NCBI GenBank assembly: GCA_948099385.1
Contig: CANUEZ040000113.1
Span: 5,778,501-5,842,500, forward strand
Length of the DNA: 64,000 bases
Reading direction: 5' to 3'
Source: Fasciola hepatica
Lineage: Eukaryota; Platyhelminthes; Trematoda; Plagiorchiida; Fasciolidae
The notes below the pieces were generated by a model. It had not been told where the DNA came from, did no database searches, and saw nothing but the letters and a program-made list of their open reading frames with translations. The first letter of the stretch is position 1. Every line of letters starts with the position of its first letter. A program made the translations under genes and the position numbers. Positions 23,922 through 34,334 of the stretch are shown here, piece by piece.

Positions 23922-25955
23922 TCACGTTTATTCGCCAGAAAGACTGGGGTGATTATTTTCTCACCCATGACCTTCAGCTTGCTGCGGATATTTTCCACTC
24001 CTTATTTTCCGACTGTTTGAAAAAACTGTCCAATACTTCCCAGGCAGTACCTAAAAAGAGGTCGCCTGTCTCGTCACCACATAAGAAGTATCATAAACTT
24101 ATCAAACAACTACATAATTCCAACGACTTTTCAATTTTTATTCGTCTAAACCGCCTCTCCACAATTGTTCAACAAAAAGGTAATACGCGACTTCGTGACC
24201 AAGAGGCTAAGACATTGATTTATCCCAACAAGTTGCAACTTCCTACTGTGTTGCATAAGTCTAGAAACGCTGGTGTTAAGGCCGACTTCCAACTTCTGAT
24301 TATGGATAATAACCCATCTATCACCTACCCACCTTGTAAAGCCGAAGCCCTTAATGCTTTCTTTGCTCCAGCCATGGCTCAGCTACTGTCATTGCCCCTC
24401 CCCTATCTCCATCACTTACAGACTCTGTCCCTTCTACGATACCATTCGATGCCAGGAGTATTTTTAAGCTGCTATCCAATAGCAAACCCTCCCCTCGATT
24501 AGGCCCCCATGGCTTACCACCAGTTAATCTTGTCAACTACGGGCCAGATCTCCCCTGATTTTGCTTAACCTTGTCACTCTTTCACTTAATGATAGCACCG
24601 TACCTGCTAACTGGAAGCGCTTGGTAATCGTTCTCGTTCATAAAAACAGACCTTTACATGAGGTATCCAATTATCGCCCTATAAACCATATCCCACTCTT
24701 ATCCAGAATAGTGGAAAAAGTAGTTGGAGATCACATAATTAACTACTTATTAAGCCTCAACCTCACCAATCACAACCAACGCGGATTCCTCCGTTCACGG
24801 TCCTTCATGACTTGTCAGTATGATATTCTGAATTTTGTCACCGACTCTGCCGAGAGCGGGAAATATTTTGTTATTCTTTCTCCTGACTTATCCAAGGCAT
24901 TTGGTCGTGTACCTCACCCACATTTTTTAAAAGCTAAGGTCATTTGGCACTTTCGATCCACTTCTTTCTTGGTTCTCATCTTACTTATCTCATCGTTCAC
25001 TGGTTGTCTTAATTAAAGGATACACCTCTAATCCTAAGTCTGTTACTAGCCGTTTTATTCAGCGCAGTCGTTTAGGCCCCTACTCTTCCTATTCCTAAAT
25101 GGTTTGTTCTCGACAATACCTGATGGCACGCCGTTGTTTTTCGCGGGGAACATTAAGATAATCTACACTTTTTCGCCTCGCAACCTCAGTACTACCATCC
25201 CTAAAATCTCTGCTGATTTAGCCGCTCTTGATGGAGGGTGCTCAACCTGGGCGACAAAATTCTCCGCCGACAAGTGTATTTTTCTTACTTACAAATACCA
25301 GATTCCTCGAGGTTCTTTATGCGTCCGCGGCCCACCCATCGACAGCTAGTCCTTAGTAGGCGACCCTGGATTGAGTTTTTCTTGCTCTTCCAACTTCTCG
25401 TAACATGCCATCTTCCAAACGGCAAGGGCTAGGATGTGTCCTGGTCTTCTGTTCAGATCCTTTTAGCTTAGGGAGAGCGTTCTTTACATGTACAAAATAC
25501 ATGCCAGGCCTATTCTCGAACAATGTCCCCTAGTCTTCACCATTATGAGAAAATCCGACAGGATTATTATCGAACGTATTCAAAGAATATTCACAAAGCA
25601 GCCTTTTGTTTGGTTGACAAACTTAAACTACAGGGAGCGATGCCTACCTCTCAAAATCGAACCATTGTGGCTTCGTCGCATCAAGCTAAACCTGGTATTT
25701 CTGTATAAGCTCGTGACTAAGCAATCTTATCCCCCTATCTAGTTGTGCTTCTCCCCGGATACTGGACATTCACTCCGTAATAGACAGTTTACTACTAACA
25801 CACTCTCCGCGAGGACTAGTCTACGCTCTAAGTTCATGCTCCCCACGTACTCCAGGATCTGAAATAAACTGCCTTTGCATATCAGATCTCCTCAGCCGCA
25901 GTATGCATTTGTGTATGCTATTGATAAATTCCTTTCTATCCCAAAGTTCACCTAA
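23915..25955 (+). pseudogene. reverse transcriptase (copy Y), multiply broken
   Basis: RT blocks are spread over several frames. A connector lies at 23915-24502. Then come a GPHGLPPVNL segment (usual GPDG) near 24508, ANWKRLVIVLVHKN and NYRPINHIPLLSRIVEKV (24561-25016), RGFLRSRSFMTCQ, and LSKAFGRVPHPH, where Gly replaces the usual Asp. The active-site segment at 25137-25151 reads FFAGN where functional relatives have FADD, so both catalytic Asp residues are lost. The C-terminal region (25488-25742 and beyond) holds HARPILEQCPLV and the LKIEPLWLRRIKLNLVFLYK block. Sequence 25047-26048 is nearly identical to 56244-57245. Confidence 0.75.
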
Positions 25956-26578
25956 CCGAAAGTCACGCTAACGGGAAAGTCCTTGAATTTTTAGCAATTA
26001 CTCAGCCTTCTTGCTTTACCTCGCCTTCCAAGGTAATTTTGCCGCTTTTAAAATTCTGAATGCTTTGTCCGACCGCCTCTCCTTAGACTTCGCCGTCGAC
26101 GTATGTAAAGCATGTCTGCTTCCGCTAACTGTTCTTCCATACCAACTTATAAGATCCTGCCAAGTCAACTTTGAAATAAATCTTTCCGGATGCTTTCGAA
26201 TTCATAGAGAGACTACCCACAGATTGTCAGTTTGCCTCATCCGCTCCACAATTTGTTACCTTTATTTAGTTATACCGCGTCTGCGGCCCTGAAACCAACC
26301 TGAACAAAGGTATAAAGACTGCATCTGTAAACAACCCCTGGTCGGCTATATATATTAGTACGTGTAATAAATATATATACATGTGTGCATATACATACTC
26401 ATTACTATCCTGTAATTGTTAACACAGGCATGGTGAGTAACTCAAGGCTCCTCGTTATCTGTTAGCTTACAATGCCTCTTTTCAGCACCAGGTCCCACCA
26501 AATATATTTCCTCCACCACCTCTGCGGGTTTTAAATTGAAATTTCCAGTCTCATTCATCGTGCTTAGCGTGGCTCACT

Positions 26579-26599
26579 AACTGAACTTCACACCCAGTT
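26579..26599 (+). other. conserved 3'-UTR hairpin, first copy
   Basis: AACTG and CAGTT arms, separated by about eleven bases, form a small inverted repeat. The same 21-base layout recurs at 27121-27141, 57485-57505 and 62141-62161. Confidence 0.5.
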
Positions 26600-27120
26600 A
26601 TGACGTCACGAATTCTGCCCCCACCCTACCCCCCAGCTAAGTTTCTTCCCTTATTTCACGCAGAAGTTACTTGTTCTCTTCTACTGAATAACTACTCTAG
26701 ATCATATCCCAACCGCTTCAGTGAATCTTCCGGCTCTCGGTTATCCTTGGTTTACCGGTTCCTTTTTCAGTCTCACGTGTCATAGACAGAGCTTCACCTT
26801 AGTACATCTACTGACGGACCAGTATTGAGGGGTATCTACCCTGCCATCCTCTATAGTACTCTTTTTCGTCATTCTGGTTTTTTGTGCGAATCCTCATCTA
26901 TTTACTGATCCATGTACACCTCGCTCCTTCAACGTCTCACCTTTATTCTGTCTCCCACTCTGTGACAACACAATGGACATTAGCTCAACTCTCCTTGATA
27001 TCCTCTTGCTAGCTTTGACTCTTTTCCACGCTAGGTCCCACCACATTCACTTCCCTTACCACCTCTGCGATTCTGGAATGGAAAATCCAGTCTCATTTAT
27101 CCCACTTAGCGTGGTTCACT

Positions 27121-27141
27121 AACTGAACTCAACACCCAGTT
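27121..27141 (+). other. conserved 3'-UTR hairpin, second copy
   Basis: AACTG...CAGTT arms as at 26579, within the duplicated block of copy Y. Confidence 0.5.
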
Positions 27142-29770
27142 ATAAAGCCACGAATTCTGCCCCCTCCCTATCCCCCAGCTAAGTTTCTTCTCTTGTTTCA
27201 TGCAAAACTTAGTGTTTTCTGCTGAATGACTACTTCAGGTTGATTACTAACTTTCTCATTAAAAGTGTAGCCACACTTATGCGTTTCCTTTTTTAGTCTC
27301 AATTTTTATGGCCTCAATCTGTCTTAGGGGTCCGTTGCGTCGATAAGCCCGTACTTCACTTTTGTTCTTTCCGTTAACCGTTGATCCTCAGTTGGGCTAT
27401 ACCCAGACCGCGTCTCTCTATCTCATTTCCCTTTCCGGTTATCCTCAATGCCGGTCAACAACCTCGGGCACTACACTGACCACCTTTCTGGCTGGTGCGT
27501 CTGGATAACAATGCTGTATGGCCGTCTGTCGATCGCTGTTACCGTTGGCTCTGTTGTCCAAGTTCCCACAACCTGTCCAGGTAGTCCTGGACCATATACT
27601 TTTACCGTGAGTGCTCAGTCCTCTGCACGACCATCAGTGAACACTCGCGCCAATCCTAAGGGTGCTGGGCGCGGTTAGATCTCCCGCTTTGGCCGGCGCA
27701 CGTCGGGCGTGCAGGCAGTCTGCAACGATGCGCGAGCGCAAATAGGCTAGCGAATCACCTTTCCTATGTTCACTTCAGGAAGAGTATTTTAGGTTGTCTG
27801 TCCAGCGCACGGTCAGCCCCACCCATAAGCACCCGTTACCGGCTGCATGCTCCAACTCTGCCCGCCCTGCCGCGTTTATCACTGTCCGTTGCGGACCGCA
27901 TGCTTCTACCATTCTTCCGCCACGTTCCGTTCATCTATCCTTCTTGTCAGCATTCTTATCACTTCCGTTCCTTGTCGTTCTACCTCTGTATGCACACCAA
28001 TCATTCTGTTTTTGTTCCTATTATGTTTCACAATGACAAACCTAGCTGCATGACGTCACTCTCGCCCTATCGATTTTACTCAAACCAAGCCCGAAATATG
28101 TTCTTTTCCACCCATTTCGCCCCTCTCGGCTCCTAATCAGTATTCACTTGGCACCTCCATATGCCTATGAAGATGATTGATAGCATACCTCACTAGCTAC
28201 CATTCTGCGGTATCCCTTTTTGTCCATCTTATACCCCCCAGACACATCCGTAACCACGGCCAATCCTCACATAAGAACTAGCCGTTCTAAGCTTTGCATT
28301 TTTTTACAACCGAATTTATTATCTTTTTAACACCTCCATATCTTTCACGTCTGAATCCGTAACTCCTCTGTGGATCGTCCTCTTAAGCACAGGACCAATT
28401 ATCAACTTCTGGCTCAATCCTTTGGTGCAAAGGCCTGTGAGCAAACAACTCTCCACTTCCATTCTCCCAACTCCGAAGCACAACTATTTTTCGTACTTTC
28501 TTGTTCTACCACAGGCTTCCCCGCCCGGATTCTCTTTTTCTTCTCGGTCCTCATCCTGTGTCATCTGCAGTGAAACAAACTGATTCATCATCTCCTACCT
28601 GGTTTTTTGTGGTCAACACTCTCATCTGCTTCGTACGTTGCTCGCCACAGGCACCTTCACCGTGCCTTTCAGGCTGCATCGCCTTTCCGCGTTCCACTCA
28701 GTGTAATGTCATCGTAACGTCATCATTCCCGCCTACAGTCCCAAACCACGCGATCTACCATTGCCAGATTTTTCTGATCCTCCAATTCCTTTTTTCCCTT
28801 CCATGTTATTCGCTGTTACAACTGATGCGTTTTCTCACCCACGTTCGACCGTCACCACGTGTCACACCTGCAATAATCACACTGTGAGATCCACTTTTAC
28901 CTGTGTTCTTCCATTCTTTCCTTCATATTTCCTCGCTTATCAACTTTCGCTAACAGCCATCACTTCTGTGAATCCAAAATTGGTTCTCTTTTGCTGTTGA
29001 TCCCCTATGTTCACCTGTCACAAAAAATCCATCGGGGTATATCAAAGTTTATTCCGCACCATTAACCCAACCCTACCTGTCTCGCCCAACCATTGCTACT
29101 TCCGTGTTCCATCTCTTTACTGCTATTTGCTCCTGCTGATATGTATACATACATATATTTTTGTATCCACATATTTTCTCTGCCTCCTTCAGTTCTTTCG
29201 CCACCATGCCACCGCCCCTCATGGTATGCCTCCATTTTGTCCATAACTGTGCCTCACATTTACCTTGTCTCGATCCTTCCGCGGCATTGATACCGTCTGA
29301 CTCACTCTTTACGTCTAGCATTCCAGCTCCCTATTTTCAAACTGACACCTTCCTTTTATTGCAATAACGTACAGTTCATGGCTACCTAGTCCTCAGCTAC
29401 ACAACCCAATTTTTGTTCGCCTGTTCTTCTCCTCTTTTTTCCTTTTTTCTTCATCGTTTCTCGTAACGATAGTTTCTCATGTCGATTTCCAGTCCTTCTC
29501 ATGTACAACCCCCAGGTTTCGTTTTCACCCACTCGGCTCAGCCAGCAGCTCCATCTGACCTTGACCTTCAAATTCACTGAGCCCATATTTGAATCCATCT
29601 CCAGGTTCACCTAAACTCCCCACATTACTCTCTAGCGTACATACATTTATCTCCTTCTCATATCTCCCCTATTTCTTCCTGCCCTTTTTGTGTTACGTAT
29701 TTATAAAATTTTCATGAATTTTGTCCGTCAGTGTTGTCGCTTGTAAAATTTTAGCCATGCATAGGCAAGC

Positions 29771-29787
29771 TTTGGGCGTCTCCGAAA
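29771..29787 (+). other. 3'-terminal hairpin of copy Y
   Basis: TTTGG and CCGAA arms around GCGTCT (one G-U pair) lie directly before AATAAAC and the TTA run. The equivalent at 56198 has TTCGG/CCGAA, a pairing-preserving change. Confidence 0.55.
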
Positions 29788-29795
29788 TAAACTAC

Positions 29796-29809
29796 TATTA
29801 TTATTATTA
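29796..29809 (+). repeat. (TTA)n 3' tail of copy Y
   Basis: About five TTA units end the element, and the next sequence is unrelated. Confidence 0.7.
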
Positions 29810-29909
29810 CACGCTTCCATCGATGACCGTGAATCGTTGGACACGTTTTCGGAAAATGCTTTATATTATTCAGTTGCAATGGCTGAAACAAATAAGTGAA
29901 ACAAATATC

Positions 29910-30425
29910 CTATGAAGAAGAAAAAGCTCAGCTCTGTGAGGTGTGCCGTTCGTGGAGGGGCCACGCCGCGGGAGCACCGCGTGCTTTGCCCCAAGTTGAA
30001 TTTGCCAGATGAGAGTAATCGTTGTCTTGTTAATTTCATCCTAGGAATCTTGCTTATGAATGCGATCCCTTAATGCTGAGCTGTGATTCCAAGGAGCGTG
30101 CCGTTCGGCCAACAATGTGAGGCGGGCTTGCAAGAGGACACTATTCCGACGGCTTCCTCAAAGCAGCCCGCAGTCATGAGTTATTTGATTGTTTGAATAC
30201 AAATATTGACTCATTTGTTAGCAACGGTTAGGGCCCCCAGTGAGAAAGCTTTTATCTCCAAAAGACAGCCATAAATAGCGGGTCTCTGTTTCGTTTCTGG
30301 CACACTAACTTCCGTTAATAGTTATTTCTTTGAAATACTGCGTTACACCGGGCGTCTACCGTTGTGCCTCGTGGATATATATTGTCCCGTGATATTTGTG
30401 GCTTCTCAGCGGATTTATAAACATT
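29910..30425 (+). promoter_or_regulatory. 5' leader of the PHD CR1-like element
   Basis: The GC-rich start contains GTGCCGTTCG twice (near 29944 and 30098) in partly similar surroundings about 150 bp apart. A CATAAATAG stretch lies near 30270. An internal promoter would be expected here in a non-LTR element, but no specific motif proves it. Confidence 0.35.
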
Positions 30426-31427
30426 ATGAGTTCAGTTACCTCTAAGGATCAATGTGCGTGTTTGGTGTGCAAGAAAAATATTGGCCCTCGGGTCAAAGCC
30501 CTGATGTGTGATTTTTGCGAGGGGTGGATTCACCTAAAGTGTACTAAAATCGACAAGGATAAATATGAGTGGCTGAGTTCCTGCAGCTCCCCATTCCTGA
30601 AAATTCTATGCACAGATTGTACCACCGCAAATAAAAGAAAAGGAGATGAAGCTGATTCAGCGGCGAATCAGGCACCCGCGGTACCGTGTTCAACGAGCCC
30701 CAGGTCCCACGCAGAAGTAGCTTCAGGCGCTACGAACAACCCATTAAGAGAAGTGAAGAAGCAACGCCGAAAGAAATCCGTGGTCACAGACATAGCCGAA
30801 GTAGCTGTACACTCGGAAGACAAAACTTATGTTCCGCAAGTATCGAATGCAGCCGGCGGAGGCACAGACCCCGATCCAGGGCAGACGGAAACCTTGAGTC
30901 AATGGAAAACAGTAAAGCCACGTCAACGGATGGCGCCGCCACCTAGGACCCAATGCTTCCTAGTCGTGAATCTTTCGGAATCAACCGAGTCGGAGCCTCA
31001 AAGTAGATTAGAGCACGACGTTTCTCTACTTCGGGACATATTTGCCAAAATATCCTCCACAAATGAGGAAAACCTGGCAAATAACGTAAAGGTCAAAGCC
31101 GTTTTTCGATTAGGGAAAATAAATGACAATGGTAACCCCCGTCCGCTCAAGGTGGTCTTGGGTTCCGATGAGGAATGCCGCTGGGTGCTACAGCGGTCCT
31201 ACAGATTAAAAGGAGAAAAACAACGACTCCTTCGAGATCTTGACCCCGAGGAAAGGGAGAGGCACCGGTTAGCCTTGAGAGAGCTCCGCGAACGCCAGGC
31301 CAATGGTGAATCAGGTCTTTTCATCCGGGATTTTCGTGTTCAGCGGAGGCGTCTTCAACTGAGATGGGATCCGTTCAATCTCACCGGCATCATCAACCAG
31401 GCGGCCCCTGCGGTGGGGGTGCAATGA
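30426..31427 (+). CDS. non-LTR ORF1 with PHD finger
   Basis: A 333-residue protein; I prefer the ATG at 30426 because the frame upstream of it (to 30396) has no ATG. Residues about 11-60 form a PHD finger with the order C-x2-C, C-x2-C, H-x2-C, C-x2-C (CLVCKK, CDFCEGWIHLKC, CTDC). Residues about 80-150 are low complexity and basic (KKQRRKK). Residues about 180-320 form an RNA-binding-like region with hydrophobic strands (CFLVVNLS, VKAVFRLGK, RPLKVVLG) and a charged helix rich in Glu and Arg. In CR1-type elements such proteins coat the RNA. What the PHD finger reads is unknown. It ends in TGA overlapping the ORF2 ATG. Confidence 0.85.
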   Translation: MSSVTSKDQCACLVCKKNIGPRVKALMCDFCEGWIHLKCTKIDKDKYEWLSSCSSPFLKILCTDCTTANKRKGDEADSAANQAPAVPCSTSPRSHAEVASGATNNPLREVKKQRRKKSVVTDIAEVAVHSEDKTYVPQVSNAAGGGTDPDPGQTETLSQWKTVKPRQRMAPPPRTQCFLVVNLSESTESEPQSRLEHDVSLLRDIFAKISSTNEENLANNVKVKAVFRLGKINDNGNPRPLKVVLGSDEECRWVLQRSYRLKGEKQRLLRDLDPEERERHRLALRELRERQANGESGLFIRDFRVQRRRLQLRWDPFNLTGIINQAAPAVGVQ

Positions 31428-34253
31428 GGGTCGGTAAGAAGAGGGAAGACAGAAGAGGGCATGCACTTATCATGTCGTCTAATGTCAGGAGTCTGTTGAA
31501 CAAGCGAGATGAGCTCGAGGCATGGGTGGTTCGACACTCGCCAACATTGGTTGCCTTGACGGAGACGTGGCTCACCAGTGGAGTGCAGGACTCGGAAGTA
31601 GCTATCCCAGGATACACACTTTACCGTGCTGATAGGAGCCAAGCTAGGCGAGGGGGCGGCGTGGCGATGTACATTCGAGCTGACGTCCCTTCGCTACAGT
31701 TGGATCGCCTGATAGACCCGGAGGGCTTTGAAGAATCGCTTTGGTGTCGCGTGAAGTTGACACCCAGTGGATTTGAGTCTGTCGGAGTCATTTATCGGTC
31801 ACCAGAAGCAGACCCACGGGAAGCACTGACTGGAGTAAGACGTTGGGCGGGCGATGGTCACTGTCTAATTTTGGGTGACTTCAACTCGCCGAATGTGGAC
31901 TGGGAGAACTTGCAGTGCACTGTAGGAGCGGATTCATTTTCCCGCGAGCTTCTTTCAACGGTGCTGGAACTTTCCTTTTACCAACACGTCAGAAGGCCGA
32001 CCCGAACCCAGGATCACCACACATCTACCCTAGATCTGGTGATATCTCCAAGGCGGTCCGATGTTGATCAGATAGAGTACCTACCGCCACTAGGGTGCAG
32101 TGACCATGCAGTATTGACCATCAGCTGGAAGAGAGGAGCGACGTTTGTCCCCAGACCACAGGGCGGACTCAACGTCTGGCGAATGTCGTTCCAACAAGTC
32201 AGGGAGGCTGCATCCTCAGTGATGTGGTATCCGCCAGAACCGTATGACATAGACCAGGCTTGGGAGGTAATCCGAGATGAAATCCTTCGGTTATGCCAGA
32301 CTTTTGCTCCACCATCCAGACAGCGGCCGCAAGCGAAAGGCCCACCTTGGTTTGACTCGCAACTTAGGCGGCTTCTGAAGCATCGAAACCGAGCATGGAA
32401 ACAATGTCAAGCGACTGGAGAAGGATATGATCGCTACCGCAACATCCGGAACCAGTGTACCCAAATGAAACGAGAAAAGCGACGTATCTTCGAGGAGACG
32501 TTAGCAATGGACTCGGTACAAGCACCCAAACGACTGTTCGCATATCTGCGACGGAGGACGCGAACCACGACTGCAATCCCAGCTCTACAGGACGGACATT
32601 CGCTGGGAGTGACAGATGAACACAAGGCAGAGATACTGGCGAGACACTACTTGTCAGTCTATGCTCCTGAACAGAGGCACAATCGTCCCTCACATATTGC
32701 CGGGGGAGCCCCCCAAATGTCTTGTCAAGAACTCACCGAGGAAGAAGTGGCGGCAACCATGCGCACCATTAGAGTCAACCAATCCCCAGGACCTGATGGT
32801 GTTCATCCGTTGGTGGTAAAGGAACTGGCCGATGTGTTAACTCAACCAGTCACACGACTGTTCAACGCGTCTTTAGCAGCGGGAAAGCTCCCCCAAGAAT
32901 GGGAGAAAGCGGTCGTCGTGCCATTGTACAAAGGTGGGGCAAAAGCTGAGGCTGTCAACTACCGACCTGTCAGTCTAACACCGGTGATAGGAAAGGTTAT
33001 GGAGCGCCTGCTGGCAACGCGAATCCGGGACCATATTGGGGTATACGACCTACTTAGCCGACAACAACATGGTTTTTGGAAAAACAGGTCGTGCCTAACA
33101 AACTTGGTAATCGCACGAGAACGCTGGACGATGGCCAAGGCCGAAGGACACCCTACGGACGTAATCTTCGTGGATTTTAGCAAAGCTTTTGACAAAGTTC
33201 CGCATGACCGTCTATTAGGTAAGCTTAAGGCTCTTGGTGTAGTAAATCCATTGATTCTGTGGATAGAGGACTTTCTAAAAGGCCGAACCTTTGCAGTACG
33301 AGTAGCACAGTCACTGTCAACCTGGCAATTGGCAGCTAGTGGTGTTACACAAGGATCGATTCTGGGTCCGCTCCTCTTCCTGGCCTATATCAATGACCTA
33401 CCACCAGTTTTTCAATCGCCGTGCCTCATTTACGCAGACGACCTAAAGATCTGGCGCACAATTACGTCATACGCTGACGAGCTCGTTCTTCAGGAGGACA
33501 TCAGAGCCCTTGAGAGATGGTCAGATCTGTGGTCACTACCAGTCAACACGGACAAGTGTGCGCATATGCGAGTAGGAGCACCGTCCAGCAGTGGGATGTA
33601 CAATATACACGGGGCTCCGACGCTCTGTCTGCGAAAAAGATCTGGGAGTGATGGTGGCCTCGTCACTAAAAACGGAACACAATACTGATAGAGTCTGTTC
33701 TTCAGCGTGGAGTATCTTTGGGCCGATTACTCGTTCATTCGGCCATCTCTCACCCAACGCCTTCAAGGTGCTGTATGCAACCCACGTGCGTCCCAGGTTG
33801 GAATACGGGGGGCCAGCAGTTTTCCCTTGTACGTTGGCAGAGGTGGCCAAGTTAGAAAGAGTACAGAGAGGCGCAACCCGCCATATCGGAGGGCTACGTG
33901 GGGTCAGTTACGAAGAGCGGCTGAAGATCACAGGGCTGTTTCCAGTGGCCTACCGAAGAGTCCGGGGAGATCTGATCTTCACCAGGCGTGTCATCAGAGG
34001 CGACTTCGGTCCAGAACTACGTGCAGAGCTCCCTCTCCGCGGACATGGCCGTACGAGGGGACACCCGCTAACTCTAAAGAAACTGCACTCGGTGGGCCTC
34101 CCTCTGGTGTACCGTCTATCTCGGAGGGTGACCAATCTATGGAACTCGCTGCCAGCCGAAGTGGTGGAAGAGCCCAACGACACATCGTTCAAGCGACTTC
34201 TGGACGTATTTCTAAAGAGGTGGTGGGAGACACACATGAGTCTACATCACTGA
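31424..34253 (+). pseudogene. non-LTR ORF2 endonuclease-RT, one frameshift
   Basis: The start ATG at 31424 overlaps the ORF1 stop (ATGA). Residues about 10-235 are an EEP endonuclease with SSNVRS (Asn), LTETWL (Glu), YRSPE, GDFNSPN (about 152), TLDLV and CSDH (about 226). Residues about 440-730 are the RT with SPGPDG (about 454), NYRPVSLTPVIGKVMERLL, QHGFWKNRSC, DFSKAFDKVPH, GVTQGSILGPLLF and YADD (about 670). Both active sites look intact. The frame then shifts at a GGGG run (33611-33614). The other frame continues with CEKDLGVMV, VRPRLEYGGPA, LERVQRGATRHI, YRRVRGDLI and VTNLWNSLPAEVV, ending at 34253. Relatives are about 900-1000 residues, and this would be about 943. Confidence 0.85.
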
Positions 34254-34300
34254 GCTGTGGTGAGGAGGCTTACACGGGAGAGATGCCCTCTGCCTCTATT

Positions 34301-34320
34301 ATGAAGAATGAAGAATGAAG
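34301..34320 (+). repeat. 3'-terminal ATGAAGA repeat
   Basis: Two full and one partial ATGAAGA units end the element. CR1-clade elements typically end in short tandem repeats of about 8 bp rather than poly(A). Confidence 0.7.
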
Positions 34321-34334
34321 TGCTTACGACGAGA

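Larger units (their letters stand above)
26478..27250 (+). repeat. internal direct duplication in the 3' UTR
   Basis: Sequence 26490-26715 (AGGTCCCACCA... to ...TGAATAACTACT) recurs at 27033-27235 with about 80% identity by eye, a spacing of roughly 545 bp. Each copy contains CTTAGCGTGG and AATTCTGCCCCC. The X copy has only one version (57.39-57.61 kb), so the duplication is specific to Y or was lost from X. Confidence 0.7.
25956..29795 (+). other. long 3' UTR of family-C copy Y
   Basis: About 3.8 kb of pyrimidine-biased sequence without coding motifs lies between the RT end and the TTA tail. The block 26.4-28.1 kb aligns with 57.3-58.45 kb (X), and the block 28.2-29.8 kb aligns with 54.6-56.24 kb. 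AT-alternating patches occur near 26350 and 29145. Open frames of 60-128 codons here show no domain and seem to be a by-product of pyrimidine-rich sequence. Confidence 0.6.
21175..29809 (+). mobile_element. family-C non-LTR element copy Y, near full length
   Basis: The parts are in order: about 370 bp of leader, ORF1 (21544-22457), a Ser/Pro/Thr-rich linker, endonuclease (23181-23921), RT (about 23915-25950), a very long 3' UTR (to 29795) and a TTA tail. Total length is about 8.6 kb, which is long for a CR1/L2-type element mainly because of the 3' UTR. Several frameshifts and an altered RT active site make it inactive. Copy X and the tail fragment at 54.56-56.245 kb are relatives. The true 5' end is uncertain. 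Confidence 0.75.
29910..34320 (+). mobile_element. PHD-finger CR1-like non-LTR element, nearly intact
   Basis: The parts are a roughly 0.5-kb leader, ORF1 with a PHD finger (30426-31427), ORF2 with endonuclease and RT (31424-34253), a 65-base 3' UTR, and a terminal ATGAAGA repeat (34301-34320). The compact layout and short tandem 3' repeat are typical of CR1-clade elements, and PHD-type zinc fingers in ORF1 are known for that clade. Only one clear disabling change was found, so this is the youngest or best-preserved element here. The 5' boundary is inferred from where copy Y and its flank stop. Confidence 0.8.
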
